From assembly GCA_020698575.1 (NCBI GenBank), contig CM036251.1, forward strand, positions 9,712,288 through 9,776,287: a stretch of 64,000 nucleotides of DNA, read 5' to 3'. This DNA is from Bostrychus sinensis (taxonomy: Eukaryota > Chordata > Actinopteri > Gobiiformes > Eleotridae). Of this stretch, positions 22,149 through 33,242 are shown piece after piece. Every line of letters starts with the position of its first letter. Positions within the stretch are counted from its first letter, which is position 1. The translations under genes and the position numbers were made by a program. The notes under the pieces were generated by a model, which was not told the DNA's origin, searched no databases, and saw only the letters and a program-made list of their open reading frames with translations.

Positions 22149-23395
22149 ATCAACAAGATAACAGACAGAAAACAAAAAGAAAATTCTTTATACAAAGTCA
22201 GTTTAGGATAGAGATGATCCAGTCAAAGTGAGTCACAAGCCACTGTGCACTTTGAGCCAATCCCAAGCTCAGACAAATGAGAAGAAATGTGTCAGGATGG
22301 CATGCAGTTATACATAACTTAAACTACTGAACTAAACATATGCCAAAAAAGTGTATAGAAAAAAGTGCACATTAGAAGGTTGGCGATATGCTGTGGACAC
22401 TGGAAAATTAAAGTTGAAAGGAAAGAAGAAGATCCAGGAGATGTATTTGTCCAACTTGAGTTTTGGCAAGTGTCAAACAACATAACAAGATAAAAGTTAA
22501 AACTGATACTTCTGCTGACAACTTTTAATACAGCATCTGCTTACAGTCTTTCAGCCTTTTGAAAACGTGAGTGACCTGGGTTATAAAAACTTTGTGTGCT
22601 CCTTCAGATACTGAAAAGGCACAATAAAATCCTGTTGAGTTCTGTTGAAATAAATTGGCTTCACTTCTAATTGCAAAAACTCTGTGATAAAAACATCCAT
22701 TTTACAACACTGTAGTTTCCCCTTGAACTTTTTGAAAAGATCTATTCTTATCTCAGCCTTGGTTGGATTATTATTACCGACTCTTCTTTCTTTGAGCACC
22801 AGGCAAATTAACCTAGGAATCAAAACAAGATCGTGTCCTTGTGATTCACATGGAATGGAAAATAGAGTCTAATCACAATTACTTTACATTTACTAGCAGG
22901 TTTAATGAAATTGTGTCCTTTAACATAACACAGTTCAGCTTAAATATTGAATAAATGCCAGGCTGGTTTGAAAGGTACAGTACACTATCTGAAATTTTAT
23001 TTGTCCCACTAACTAAAACAGCTTATAGATATAATTTCCTGCTTTAATATTATTTAAATAAGTAAAACATACAATACTATAACATACAATACTATAGCTA
23101 CAATAACTTTAAGTTCATTTTAGAGGTTACCTTAAACTTGAAACTCTGAATTTAGTGTTGGGCTATGTCATCCCTTAATTATCTACACCTCATCAAATAT
23201 TGTGTTAATGCTTAACTAATATACTGCACACTGTATTTGCATTTTACTTTGCTTTCCCTTTGCTTTCTCTTCCCCTTTTTGTTAATTTGTTGCTGCTAAG
23301 CTAGCCTCTTTCTCTGTATTATCACCAGCCTTTAATGACAAGTGAGGTAGATTAATCAATGGGAGCTTGGTATCAAAAACTGTATATTGTATTAA
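22149..23395. other. Intergenic sequence, no gene recognised
   Basis: Unique AT-rich DNA. A weak family A-like word (GTCACAAGCCACTGTGCACT) occurs near 22231. No exon signature. Confidence 0.4.
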
Positions 23396-23520
23396 GGTCT
23401 TGTTTTTCACAGATTATTCCTCAGTACTCAAGTGAAAGTACTGTTACTTTAAAATAGTATTACTCAAGTAGAAGTAAAAGTACTCTTTCAAGTATTTGCA
23501 AATTCGTAATTTCGTAAAAG
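23396..23520. repeat. ACTTGAGTA-family hAT fragment
   Basis: The words CAGTACTCAAGTGAAAGTAC and ATTACTCAAGTAGAAGTAAA match the 17.4-kb hAT MITE. A possible other end of the same element (CCTTCCACCTCTG) lies at 25519-25531, on the far side of the L1 fossil. The link is tentative because no TSD was found. Confidence 0.55.
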
Positions 23521-23807
23521 ACACGTTTCCATCCTTTCCCAATCAACCACAAGAATATGCACTAGATAATGTGCTGCTAGGTGATCCACTAAAAAAAGGA
23601 GCTATTTCCAAAATTATAATAAACTCACAGATAGATTGTACAGCCACACTAGAGCACCTTCAGGGTGCTTAGCGTAATGACCTGGGAATAAACATCACTG
23701 AGAACCAGTGCAACAGCGTCACTCCTCTTCTATCTGGTGCATGGATTATTACAGTTTAAAGTACTACACAGACTACATCTGTCAAAACTGAAGATGTCCA
23801 GGATGTT

Positions 23808-24458
23808 CAGTGTTGCCAAAAAAAATAAAAAAAATAAAAATAAAAATAAAAAAATAGCGTTGGGTGGGTGTATATTATGGGGCAGGATTTTGAAAATGTA
23901 AAATAAACTTATTTTAAAAATATTTTTTTAATTTCCTGATCAATAATTGTATATGTTTGCTGGTTACTGATGAATAAAATTCATTTGTAAAAAAGTAGCA
24001 ATAGTCTCATTAGTTGTCAGTCACATGTCTAATTATGGACATCTGATTGGTTGAAAAAAGTAAACACTCTGCAGCTCTGTGAGCGCGGACGGGTCAACAG
24101 TGTTTCCTCTCAAGCTTGGAGTTTTAGCGTTTAGCAACCTGCCGAAGTGGGAGGAATACAAGAAATCATACAGGAAGGAGACTGACCCAGAGCTAAAAAT
24201 GTGGATCGCCCCTGTCCCGGAGGAGTGCAAGCATGTGAGAGAGCAATTTGTTTTTCTGATTACACTCATTGTGGAGACTGTTTATTACTTTTTCCATTAG
24301 CATTTGTGAAGTTTTGTGTGCTCAAAATATGTTCTTTCATATGTTTTACAGTTTTAACATTAAGACTGTAGAATGGTTGTGATTTGGGCGGGTTTTTATT
24401 GCATTGGGCGGGTTTTACGTTATATTTGGCCTGGAAACTGTCAGATCTGGCAACCCTG
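23808..24458 (+). mobile_element. hAT element (651 bp) inserted in the L1 fossil, perfect 8-bp TSD
   Basis: It begins CAGTGTTGCCA and ends TGGCAACCCTG, a near-perfect 11-bp inverted pair. AGGATGTT flanks it on both sides (23800-23807 and 24459-24466). An AT-rich 5' part contains an AAAAT simple repeat (23820-23855). A 73-codon frame at 24079-24297 includes KWEEYKKSYRKE and DPELKMWIAPVP, which resembles the region just before the BED-type zinc finger in some hAT transposases. This suggests an internally deleted derivative keeping the start of the transposase gene; that protein assignment is tentative. Confidence 0.85.
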
Positions 24459-24808
24459 AGGATGTTTCCAGATGTGGACCTCACTTGTGATCGTTGCGGC
24501 CACCCCTCGGCCTTGATCTCACATGTTTTGGGCGTGCCCCAACATCGCCTCCTACTGGAGTAAAATATCAGACACTTTGTCCGAAATCTTTAAGAAACGA
24601 CTCCCTCCAGATCCAGTAACAGCACTATTTGGTGTGGCATTTACTTGAGTAGATCGAAATAATAAGCAAAATAATTTTCTAAGCTTTGTGACACTGTTGG
24701 CAGGATGTCTGATTTTGCTAAATTGGAAAAGCATAAACTGTCCAACTCATCAAGCCCTTTAAAGAGACATAATGCAGCATTTACAATTAGAGAAAGTAAC
24801 ATTTTCAC

Positions 24809-25203
24809 ACAGGGTGCACAGAGCGGTTAGCGTTCTCGCCTCCCAGCAAGGCGGTCGTGGATTCGAGCCCCGACCAATACACACCATCACACGAACTCTC
24901 TGGGTGGAGTCTGCATGTCCTCCCCGTGTTACCATGGGTTCTCTCCGGGCACTCTGGCTTCCTCCCACCGTCCAAAGACATGCATGTGTTAGGTGAATTG
25001 GTGACTCTAAATTGACCCTAGTGAATGAATGTGAGAGTGAATGGTTGTCTGTCTGTGTTCGTCTCTGTGTCAGCCCTGCGACAAGCTGGCCCCTGTCCAG
25101 GGTGTACCCCGCCTACGGCCCAAAGTTACTGGGATAGGCTCCAGTCACCCGCAACCCCTAACGGGAATAAGAGGTAGAAAATGAATGAATGAATGAATGA
25201 ATG
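24809..25203 (+). mobile_element. Full-length V-SINE-like element with 11-bp TSD
   Basis: Order on the plus strand: a tRNA-like head with A-box-like GAGCGGTTAGCGTTCTCGCC and B-box-like GGATTCGAGCC (24830-24876), a core with GGAGTCTGCATGTCCTCCCC and CTTCCTCCCACCGTCCAAAG, a middle with GAATGTGAGAGTGAATGG, a tail with TGGGATAGGCTCCAGTCACC, and (AATG)n. AACATTTTCAC flanks both sides (24798-24808 and 25204-25214), marking target-primed retroposition into the L1 fossil. SINEs use a partner LINE's enzymes; an L2-like partner is inferred from the tail. Confidence 0.9.
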
Positions 25204-25290
25204 AACATTTTCACTAAGAAATAAGGAGAAGCTGTTCTACTTGATCTGGCAATCCTTTGTACTATATTTCAACAAAAAATATGTTAACAA

Positions 25291-26024
25291 AAGAATAATA
25301 ATAAATAAAGTAAAAGTATTCAGCAAATGATGTCAGTAAGAACCCACATTTAAAATAAATCTGACTCTTTCTACTGCTACTACTAACATTACCACTACTA
25401 CTTACTACTGCTATTATTGTTATTACTGCTACTATGTCTACTCACGTTGGCACTGTGGTCAATTTTTTTATTCCTTTACAGACTTAGGAAAATTACTTGA
25501 GAGAAAGTATCTAGTTGCCTTCCACCTCTGCATATCAATGGTGTACATGTATATATGCATTAAACGTATCTCTCCTTGATCCCATGCCCTCCCTCTCCTG
25601 TCTCCTGTCTCTTATCTTCAGTCCGTCGGAGTGAGATTCAGCCGGATTACCTTTGCACATGGAAATCTCACATATCTCCCCTCTGCTTTTTCTTTACACA
25701 GTATTTCAACCCTTCACAAGTGGCCAGGTCTCATCATCTTAACGTTTCACTTGACAGAAGATAATGCCCCTCGTTCTAGGATTAATGTCATGAATTTAGA
25801 TTTTTTTTCCTGATAGTGACATACAGACAATAAATGCCATTATTTTCAGAAAATGGTTTTGGTGTAGCTCTCAGTGATGTATGGATTATGTTTTTCATGC
25901 TGTGAAGTGATCAGGTTGAAACAAACAGATAGCAAAAATTACATTCTGTAGTTTTATCGTTTCAGCCAAGCGCCAGTGTGTGTGCAGTAATGTTTTCAGT
26001 TATTTAAATTTATTAGTTTGCATG
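25291..26024. other. Intergenic sequence with trinucleotide-rich tract
   Basis: An ACT/CTA-rich imperfect microsatellite lies at about 25373-25440. A hAT-like end (CCTTCCACCTCTG) is at 25519-25531. The rest, including 25570-25800, is unique with no clear coding signal. Confidence 0.4.
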
Positions 26025-26605
26025 TTGGGTGCACAGTGGTAGAGTGGTTAGCTCTCTTGCCTCTCAGCAAAGTTGTTGTGGGTTCAACCCTCATGCCCAT
26101 TGCAATCTCTCTGTCAGAGTATGCTTCCTCCTACCAAAGACATGGATGTGTTAGGACAGCCATTCCCAAAGTCAAAAGTGTCGCAGCCTCACTTAAAAAT
26201 CAGAAATTCTCATGCGGACCCCCAAGACTTAACTGTATTTAAAAGACGATGTCATGTTTTCCCCCTGAAATTTTTATGAAAAACATTATAGAGATTGTTG
26301 GCTAAAATAGCTTCACAGTAATATTATGAATTTTATAAATTTTGAACAAGTATATAGCTGTTCTTAAATATAAATTGTTTACAAACTCAATTTCTTTGTA
26401 TGTACCTAATGTAGACAACCTCTGCCCCCCCCTGCAGTATCTTTGCAGCCCACTAGGAGGCCCCAGACCCCATTTTGGGAACCTCTGTGTTAAGACCATT
26501 AGTTAATCTAAATTGTTCCTTATGAATGAATGTGAGAGTGAATGTTTGTCTCAGCCTGTGACTAACATCCAGGCTGTACCCCAGGTGTACCCTGCTTTGT
26601 TTTTC
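26025..26605 (+). mobile_element. V-SINE-like element split by a hAT MITE
   Basis: The head (26029-26090) has GTGGTTAGCTCTCTTGCCTC and GTGGGTTCAACCC. The core is shortened (about 30-40 bp missing) up to ACATGGATG at 26149. After the hAT insertion the SINE resumes at 26496 with TTAGTTAATCTAAATTG and GAATGAATGTGAGAGTGAAT, ending near GGTGTACCCTGC; the terminal tail is lost. Confidence 0.8.
26157..26487. mobile_element. hAT MITE (331 bp) inserted in a SINE, 8-bp TSD (7/8)
   Basis: The element begins CAGCCATTCCCAAAG and ends TTTTGGGAACCTCTG, inverted copies of CAGnnnTTCCCAAA. TGTTAGGA (26149-26156) and TGTTAAGA (26488-26495) flank it and differ at one base. The SINE reads through on either side, which fixes the boundaries independently. 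No transposase frame. Confidence 0.88.
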
Positions 26606-26744
26606 TACCATGCAAGCCTGCTACGTATAAAAAAATACACTACATTCTTGTTACTCACATTTAATGGGATCCAATCATTCATTTGTGACCCCATGTCACC
26701 AGTTAGGACATAACGTTTACACAGTCATGTGGGCGAGAGTCTGC

Positions 26745-26885
26745 ACTAGCGTTGTAGTGCCCAAGACCAGTCTTGTTCTTGAGGCCCATGTTCTTACGTT
26801 CTTAGTCTCGTCTCGGTCTTGGCTGCAGTTTTACTTGGTCTTATCTCAGTCTCGAATGTGGAGGTCTCTGAGATTTTATTTACGA
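26745..26885. repeat. Dispersed CTCGGTCTTGG-type repeat, possibly a DNA transposon end
   Basis: It starts CACTAGCGTTGTAGTGCCCA and continues with CCAAGACCAGTCTTG and TCTCGTCTCGGTCTTGG. A related inverted word (GATCTCAGTCTTGAACTAGT) lies at 27384-27403. The CACTA-like end and the inverted partner suggest a DNA transposon of about 660 bp interrupted by the TTAA MITE, but no TSD was found. Confidence 0.35.
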
Positions 26886-26988
26886 TATTAAGAAAATACT
26901 ATTCTTCCAAATTTTGGAATAATTAGTTTTCTCCAAGAAAATGATCTGTCTCTGTTTGTTTGTGGAGTCTGTTGCATTAAATCATTAA

Positions 26989-27309
26989 AGGTGCTATGAG
27001 CAATATATATTTTTCATATTTCATCATAATGAACCACACGTGTGCCAAGATATGAGGTAAACATGTTTAAATCAAATATTAGTTTTACTGATAACAATGG
27101 TTCAGCTGATTTATTCACAATGAAAAAATATTTTACATAATGGCCAAGTTGTTTATGTTTACTTTTTTTTTTTTTTTTGTTCTAAAACTGCATTGCTGAT
27201 TGTCCCGTCAGAAAAGTTCGAAGACTGGCAGCTCACAGACCATCGTTTATATTTAGACTGCAGTACCATTTTCAAACCAGAACAAGTGCAAATGCTGCTT
27301 TCAGTACCT
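26989..27309 (+). mobile_element. TTAA-flanked MITE, family E (shorter copy)
   Basis: TTAA flanks both sides (26985-26988 and 27310-27313), with short inverted ends AGGTGCT / AGTACCT. Internal words AAATATTAGTTTTACTGATAA, CCAAGTTGTTTATGTTTAC and GCAGCTCACAGACCAT match the copy at 43.1-43.5 kb, but about 120 bp present there (43340-43450) are missing here. No complete coding frame. Confidence 0.7.
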
Positions 27310-27420
27310 TTAAAATAATAATGTCTGTATTTGAACCACTTTTTTTTTTACTTTTCCCTTTTTATTAGTGTTATTTCAGGGTTTGATCTCAGTCTTGAAC
27401 TAGTCTGCACATGGTGTATC

Positions 27421-29435
27421 CTCTTCACTGGTCCCGGGTTAGACTTCCCCTCTGGCTCGATCTGGTCTGTTCAACTTTATACATGAGGGCTGTGGTATCT
27501 GATCTGTCACATATAGACTCTTCATGTTTTTCTGCCAGAAAGCTGGACACGAACACACAACACAGCAGGTATAAACTCACATATTGACTTGAATGGCATC
27601 TCTTTGTTAAGGAGGTCATGCAGGACACTTAAAGTGCATGCATGGGCATCAGAACCATTTATTGCCTTTCACTTTTGAAACATAGGTGTTTGGACCTCCC
27701 CTCCACTTTCACAACATAAAATATTAGAATCACTCAGGCCATTCCACTGGCTCAGTCAGAAAAAAGCCTTATTTGATGAAACTCTCTCTTTCAAGTGAAC
27801 GAAGAGGGCCGGCTCTCTGAGCGTTTTCCCCTCTCCTCTGCGCTACATGCAAGCTGTGAGACCAAGGGAGCACTGTGCTCCTCTGGGTGAGGTAAGTACA
27901 GAAAAAAGGTACAGTAGAGGGACCTGAGGAATGATCCTGTCAGAGAAGACTTTGAGCTTCCTGACAGTTTTTGTTTCATGTGGATCTGTCCAGTAACCAC
28001 TGAGATATGAACTGCTGAAATATTAATACAGTTATTGAGATTAAATATACGCATCAGCTCATTACCGCTCTATCGGTGACAACATGCGACATTTTCAGAT
28101 TGTTTCAAAGATGTTTCACTTGAAAAACAACCTAAAAACATATTTACTTCCTATAACTTTATAGATGGTCAAAAGATTGAGAAATGAGGGGAGAGAAGAG
28201 GCAGCAGCAGCAGGGGACAGCAGCACCTGAGAGAGAGGAGGACTAACACCAAAAAAACAAAAACAAACGTTCCTTCTTTCAGTAAATACGGCAGTGCACG
28301 TGTTGCTATCTGCAGTTGCCTAATTACTTAATGGAATATTCTTCTAGATGGGTTGCTCCTTAAGGATCATTGCATGTGGATACAGTGTACGAGGCGGCGT
28401 CTGTATACGGCACAGCTCAATGTGAACGCATGCAGAGGTTAATGATGTGAGTGAGCTAATGAATGTCTCTGAAGAAAACAGCCTCACACAACACAAGGTC
28501 AGCAGCAGCTCACGCAAAACAACTATTCATCCATGAATATGTGGTGTTTAGGTAGTACACACAGTGAAAGCCAAACTATATGTGACTTTTAAAGTGCTCC
28601 GAAGCATTAGCGAGAAAAGCGAGCTAGTTTAAATCAGTGGTGTCCAACTCAAGGGCTGCCACAATAAATAAGGATATTATGTCTAATGCACTTTAAGCTG
28701 TACTATGTGTCAACAAAGCTCTTAAATAAATATGTTTAGTAGTGGACCGTAACACAAATTGCCTCTGAGGTGCAAAGTTTTCAAGCTCTTTACATAAATT
28801 TAGAGGTAAAATGGTGGAATCTTTAAGGTGGCACTGAAGGGCAAGTCACAATAATAAATTTGGAAACACAACAGCAAATGTGGAAACAGTAACACTGAAA
28901 GACGAACAGAAATATTGAATTCAGCCTTAGGCACAACATACAGTTCAATGTCAGGGGCGACAGTGGTGCAGTGGGTTAACGGTTCAACTCTCACTCGAAG
29001 CCAGAGCTTTACATTACCACTAGCCAACCTGCCAAATGCTGGTAGATTTCCATTTTGGCTAGTAACACATTTATTCCCCTGAGCCTCTTTTGCTGGTTAG
29101 CTTTTATGCATGTATTGTAACTTTAGAGGTCCTCAAGTCCTTTTGTATAGCCTAATTCATGAAAGAAAAAAGGGTATGTATTGTAACATAATGCATGTGT
29201 ATGTAAAAATGTATTAGGTAGATCACATGCAAAAATATACATTTTATTCTATCTATGTAAACCCATTATGTAAATATTTAATAGATCCCTCTCCATACAT
29301 AAAACCAAATTCTATATTTATTTAAGCTTAGGCTGATTGTATGCTATACCATCACAACAAACTAAATTATGGCAAATGAAAACAATAAATGGCTAGTAAC
29401 TTTTGAAAGGACTTGCCACAGTGGCCAGTGTGCAG
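27421..29435. other. Intergenic sequence, no gene recognised
   Basis: About 2 kb of mostly unique DNA. A SINE-like head scrap (GGCGACAGTGGTGCAGTGGG) is at 28956-28975, and a possible hAT start (CAGTGGTGTCCAACTCAAGG) at 28636. Stretches around 27780-27900 and 28330-28460 are less AT-rich. The open frames have no domains. Confidence 0.4.
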
Positions 29436-29575
29436 AAAAGTTAATGTCAAGCAGGAAGGAAGGGCATCTGGTGTAAAAACTTGCCAAATTACTGTGCGAC
29501 TGGTTTGCTGTGACAACAAGAAAAAGGAGCAGCCGAAAAATAAAAAATAAAAAATAAAAAATATATATACATAGT
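29436..29575 (+). mobile_element. Family A 3' part with (AAAAAT)n
   Basis: GGAAGGAAGGGCATCTGGTG, AACTTGCCAAATTACTG and GGAGCAGCCGAAAAAT are family A 3' sequence, followed by an AAAAAT hexanucleotide tract (29541-29568) that is probably the poly-A-like tail of the copy. Confidence 0.65.
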
Positions 29576-29749
29576 TTAAATCCACAACAGCTGTTTTCCG
29601 AAATAGACAATCAAATAAAGTATGGAAAAAGAGAGAAACCCCAGGGAGAACCACATAAGAAGGACCCTCTCTAAAGACAGAGCGGCTGTGATGTAGAGGT
29701 GCCACAGTTCATATTTTATAAAGTGAGTGTGTTTGGTGGTAGTTGAAGA

Positions 29750-29910
29750 AGCCCTAGGCACAAAATGGCAGCCGTCTCTCAGTCAGTCTGCCCTGGGGCA
29801 ACCGTGGCCACAGAAGAGGCTCACCAGTGTGTGACCAAAAAGTGTCCAGAAAAGCGCTATATATGACCAATGCATTAGTAGTATTATCATTGTATTTACA
29901 AAAAAAAAAA
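29750..29910 (+). mobile_element. SINE family C, 3' part, plus strand
   Basis: GTCTGCCCTGGGGCAACCGT, CACCAGTGTGTGAC and GAAAAGCGCTATATATGACC followed by an ATT/AGT-rich end match the 3' half of the element seen in reverse at 49.0-49.2 kb. The ending resembles LINE-type 3' tails (GCGCTATATAA..). Confidence 0.65.
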
Positions 29911-31104
29911 ATAAAAAAAATCCCAAAAGAGTACAAGTTTATCGAGACAGATGACGAGGAGGAGCTGAGTTTAAAGAGGGGTAACAGGAGCACAGACGGG
30001 GCCATCTAAGGTCCATTGAGCACTGGAACATCTGCAGCAGAGGGACAATTTGTGAACAGCTACGAACTAATTCAATATAAAAATGCAAATCTGAAAACTG
30101 AAACATGCACAGAAATATCAAATTTAATTTTTACTATGACCTTTAGAGCACATTTATTTTAAAACAGATTTATATTCATATCCATGTGGCCCAAACCACA
30201 GTTTTTAACCTTGGTTGTTTATCTTCATGTATCTGAAACATGCAGAATAAAACACGCCTTGACCTCAATACAAACTACAATGTGGTCGGTCCATGTCACA
30301 AAACTGGGTCTAAGGTGCACTATTTTGTCGGTCCCAGAGCAGCCTCCTGCTGGGCCTCACACACAGGACACTCAACAAACCACCAAACTTTGTCCCATAT
30401 TTGTACCACTACCCCCCGGTGTTTTTCTATCAGCACTGCATTGTTGAATAGAAACATGTTTGAACACAAAAACATGATTTTTCTCTTTGTGTGGAGTTGT
30501 GTGTCGGATGTCAAAAGGTCCACAATCTTCAAGAAAGCACTGGCATCCACCATTTTGTCTGGGCGATCCTTTATTTATTTATTTTTTGCCCATGTTCCCT
30601 CGCCAGAACCAGACCAACCTCACTTTTCTGAGTCTTTAACAGAAAAAAAATGCCACTAAAAAAGGTATTTTGACTTTTATCGTATTCATTAAATCTTCCT
30701 CTTTCGGCAGCAGATGCATTATTTAACTGTGGTACATAGTGGTTCCCTCGACTTCCCTTCTGAGAGCTGCTGGATTAAAAATGTATCAAGTGAAAACAAG
30801 TAACCACCAAGTTTACTGCAAAACAAACTCAGCAAAACTTTCTCCCCACATAATCAGGTATCTGTCACCTGTGGGTTAATACATCAGTGTTTTTTAGGAA
30901 AACACAGTTTTACAGATAAAGAGATAAATAAATCAATAAATCATTGCTACTGTAAAATTAAAATGTAATTATAATTTATAATACTGCTTATTTGAATATG
31001 TTGCCATATCTATTGGAAACAACATAAATAGCAATTTATAAACAATTTAAACAAACATATTCGCTTTGGGCTATATTATGGTTTTATTTATCTTTTTAAA
31101 CCAA
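29911..31104. other. Intergenic sequence, no gene recognised
   Basis: Mostly unique and AT-rich. Open frames of 60-139 residues at 29.9-30.7 kb overlap on both strands and carry no recognisable motif. Confidence 0.4.
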
Positions 31105-31580
31105 TCTTGGTCACCTCTAAAACAGCATTTCACGTTTTACAAAACATTATGTGACAAAAAAAAAAAAAGTTTCCAATAACTACTTTAATACTGCCACAAA
31201 GAAACAAGTGAAGAGTAAAAAAACAGGTCTGCTACGGTTTTTTGAACAGAAATAAGAAAAATAGCTTTTTACTTCCTTGAACCTTTTGTATGATGCCATT
31301 TTAAATGAAAAATAGCTGTAAGGAATCAGTGGAAACAGAGCTGTACGCTGTTTTTTGTATAAATGAATGAGAGCAGATTGGATGCAGAGGGCTCGTTGAT
31401 TGGTCAGTGCTTCCTGGAGTGGGCGGGGGTTCGTGGGAGAGGCAGAAGTTTGTAGAACAGAGCGTTTTGAGGCCTCAGAAACTGGCACCAGAAAATACAT
31501 GATTACTCAAACGGGTACAGGGAACAACATTATACCATGGTAAAAAGCTAAAAAAAGTTGGTTTTCCATAATATATCCTC
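31105..31580 (+). mobile_element. TTAA-family MITE (family D), plus orientation
   Basis: CAGTGGAAACAGAGCTGTAC, TTGATTGGTCAGTGCTTCCT, GAGTGGGCGG and the right end ACAACATTATACCATGGTAA / AGTTGGTTTTCCATAATATA match the copies at 44.5 and 60.0 kb and, at the right end, 56.3 kb. The terminal TTAA is mutated here (CTCTTTGAGG). No transposase frame. Confidence 0.7.
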
Positions 31581-32990
31581 TTTGAGGCAACTATTGAAAG
31601 GAAAGGTATTGTCTGGTGTTATTGAAATGTTGCTGTATGTGGACATAGTAAGAATTGGAAGAGGCACTTTCTCTGTATTATGAGAACAGCCTTTATTTCA
31701 ATGGCTGTCAAAGTGTCCCCAACTAAAACCATCTCTATATCCAAACACGTTATTGTCCAAAGCTTCCTGACTTTTCTCATCTTAATCCTGGGACACACCA
31801 GCCCAACACCCGACCACTGTCAGCAGAGGCAGGGCGACTGCTCTGTCTCCTCATGTCTCCCCTTGTTGCCACGATAAGTAACAACACCAAAGCGATTCAG
31901 ACCCACGACCGAGCAGTGCGCATGTGCAAGACGTAATAACTGTTTACAACAGCAGGTGGCGCTAGTCACTAAACTCCGCTGTTATTAAACTCTAGTAAAC
32001 AAATCTCTGCAACCACACGTTTAACTTTAAAGTATTTATGAGTGAAAAATAATCATACCCACTAAATTAAACTGGTCTGATCACAGTAATGAGTAAAAGT
32101 GACTGGACTATTGCAGCTGTTTGCCTCAGAGAGAAGATTATATTTTTTCTGCACGAGGCTATAAGCTAAGATAAGCTAACTGCAGCACATTAACATCACA
32201 GATGTGGGAAACATAATGAAGTAGTTGTTAGAACAGAAAGTTCCTTATATTTTGACATTAAACACAAGCTGTTTGACAAATTGTGAACGGGACACACAGC
32301 CAATCAGAGCGCGTGTTGAGCACGAGGCCTGATGCTGATTCCACATGTTCAATCGACCAGAACTATGTCCAACTGTGTGGCACTACATCTGATGGTGTGG
32401 AACTCACCGCTCACCGCGTCAAACCATCCCACTGCTCCCAACCTTGCCTTTAATATGTCCACCACATTTCATCAAATACAAATATACTATTACATGTAGT
32501 CACAGCTGTACATTACAATCCTATCAATTAGAGATTTTAGTCCATATGATTTAACCAGAAAGGATGAACTCTGTTTAAATATGCAGTATATTCTAATGTC
32601 AGGGGTTGATGGGGTTGGGGCTGGGATAAAAACCTGTGCAGTGGTGCTTTAAGAAAATAGTTCATGTATTAATGATTAATGTCTTCATAACCATCAGTGC
32701 ACTCCAGATTTCTACATGCATGTCCAGTCTGACAAACCCTACCTAGGATGCTGGCCTCATTTCTGTAATAGGACATAAAAATATGCACAGGAAGAAGGGC
32801 CATCCCCAGCTGGGTCTAGCCCTGAACTCGACCTCTGACCCTCCTCTGAGCCCGCCCGGTCTGGGATCTGCCCTCATATCTGCCCAGATCGACCTCCCCA
32901 CAGGACCATACTGCCACCGTCCCAGCTGCATGTCACTCCCAGTCAATTAAAACCGGGCTGGAAGGATGGTCCAAGGAGACTGTGGACAAA
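31581..32990. other. Intergenic sequence, no gene recognised
   Basis: Unique sequence, with a less AT-rich section at about 32730-32960. No domain is visible in the short open frames. Confidence 0.4.
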
Positions 32991-33018
32991 AGTGACAGCC
33001 GGGGTAAAAGAGGCAAGA

Positions 33019-33170
33019 GTCAGAAGGAGCCAAGGAAGGAGGGAAGGAAAGAGGGAAGGAGGGAGAGAAGGAGGGAAGGAAGGAGGAAAGGAGGGAAGAA
33101 AGGAAGGAGAGAAGGAGGGAGCCAAGGAGAAAGGAAAGAAGGGAAGGAGGGAGAGAAGGAAGTAGAAACT
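33019..33170. repeat. Polypurine GGAA-rich tract
   Basis: About 150 bp of almost uninterrupted purines on the plus strand, built from GGAAGGAGGGAA-type words. It creates stop-free frames on both strands (up to 89 residues) that are not genes. Confidence 0.9.
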
Positions 33171-33242
33171 GCAAGTAAAGACTGTGAAGAGCATATAAAC
33201 AGGGCTAAACACAGAGTTTTAGAAATAGTGAGGTCCATGGTG

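Larger units (their letters stand above)
23570..25290 (+). pseudogene. L1/Tx1-like LINE ORF2 C-terminal fossil with two nested insertions
   Basis: Three plus-strand pieces belong to one ORF2 C-terminal region. Piece 1 (about 23570-23807) includes LGINITENQ and LQFKVLHRLHLSK. Piece 2 (24467-24797) includes DLTCDRCGHPSA, then H.FW.CP-like and DPVTALFGVAF words. Piece 3 (25215-25265) keeps only the FYLIWQSF-like end. CDRCG..PA..H matches the cysteine/histidine motif at the end of fish L1-type ORF2. Pieces 1 and 2 join in frame at ..MSRMF/PDVDL.. once the hAT insertion and one TSD copy are ignored. Stops and frameshifts show it is dead, and the reverse-transcriptase domain is not present here. 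Confidence 0.75.

Noticed and set aside
23396..25531. A larger ACTTGAGTA hAT element hosting the entire L1 fossil
   Set aside because: Attractive, because a CCTTCCACCTCTG end lies beyond the L1, but no left terminus or TSD could be found.
28636..28840. Possible hAT element beginning CAGTGGTGTCCAACTC
   Set aside because: A candidate right end (GGTGGCACTG near 28828-28837) exists, but the flanking octamers do not match, so the boundary is not supported.
30240..30659. 139-residue plus-strand open frame with overlapping frames on both strands
   Set aside because: No domain, and the overlap on both strands suggests chance openness.
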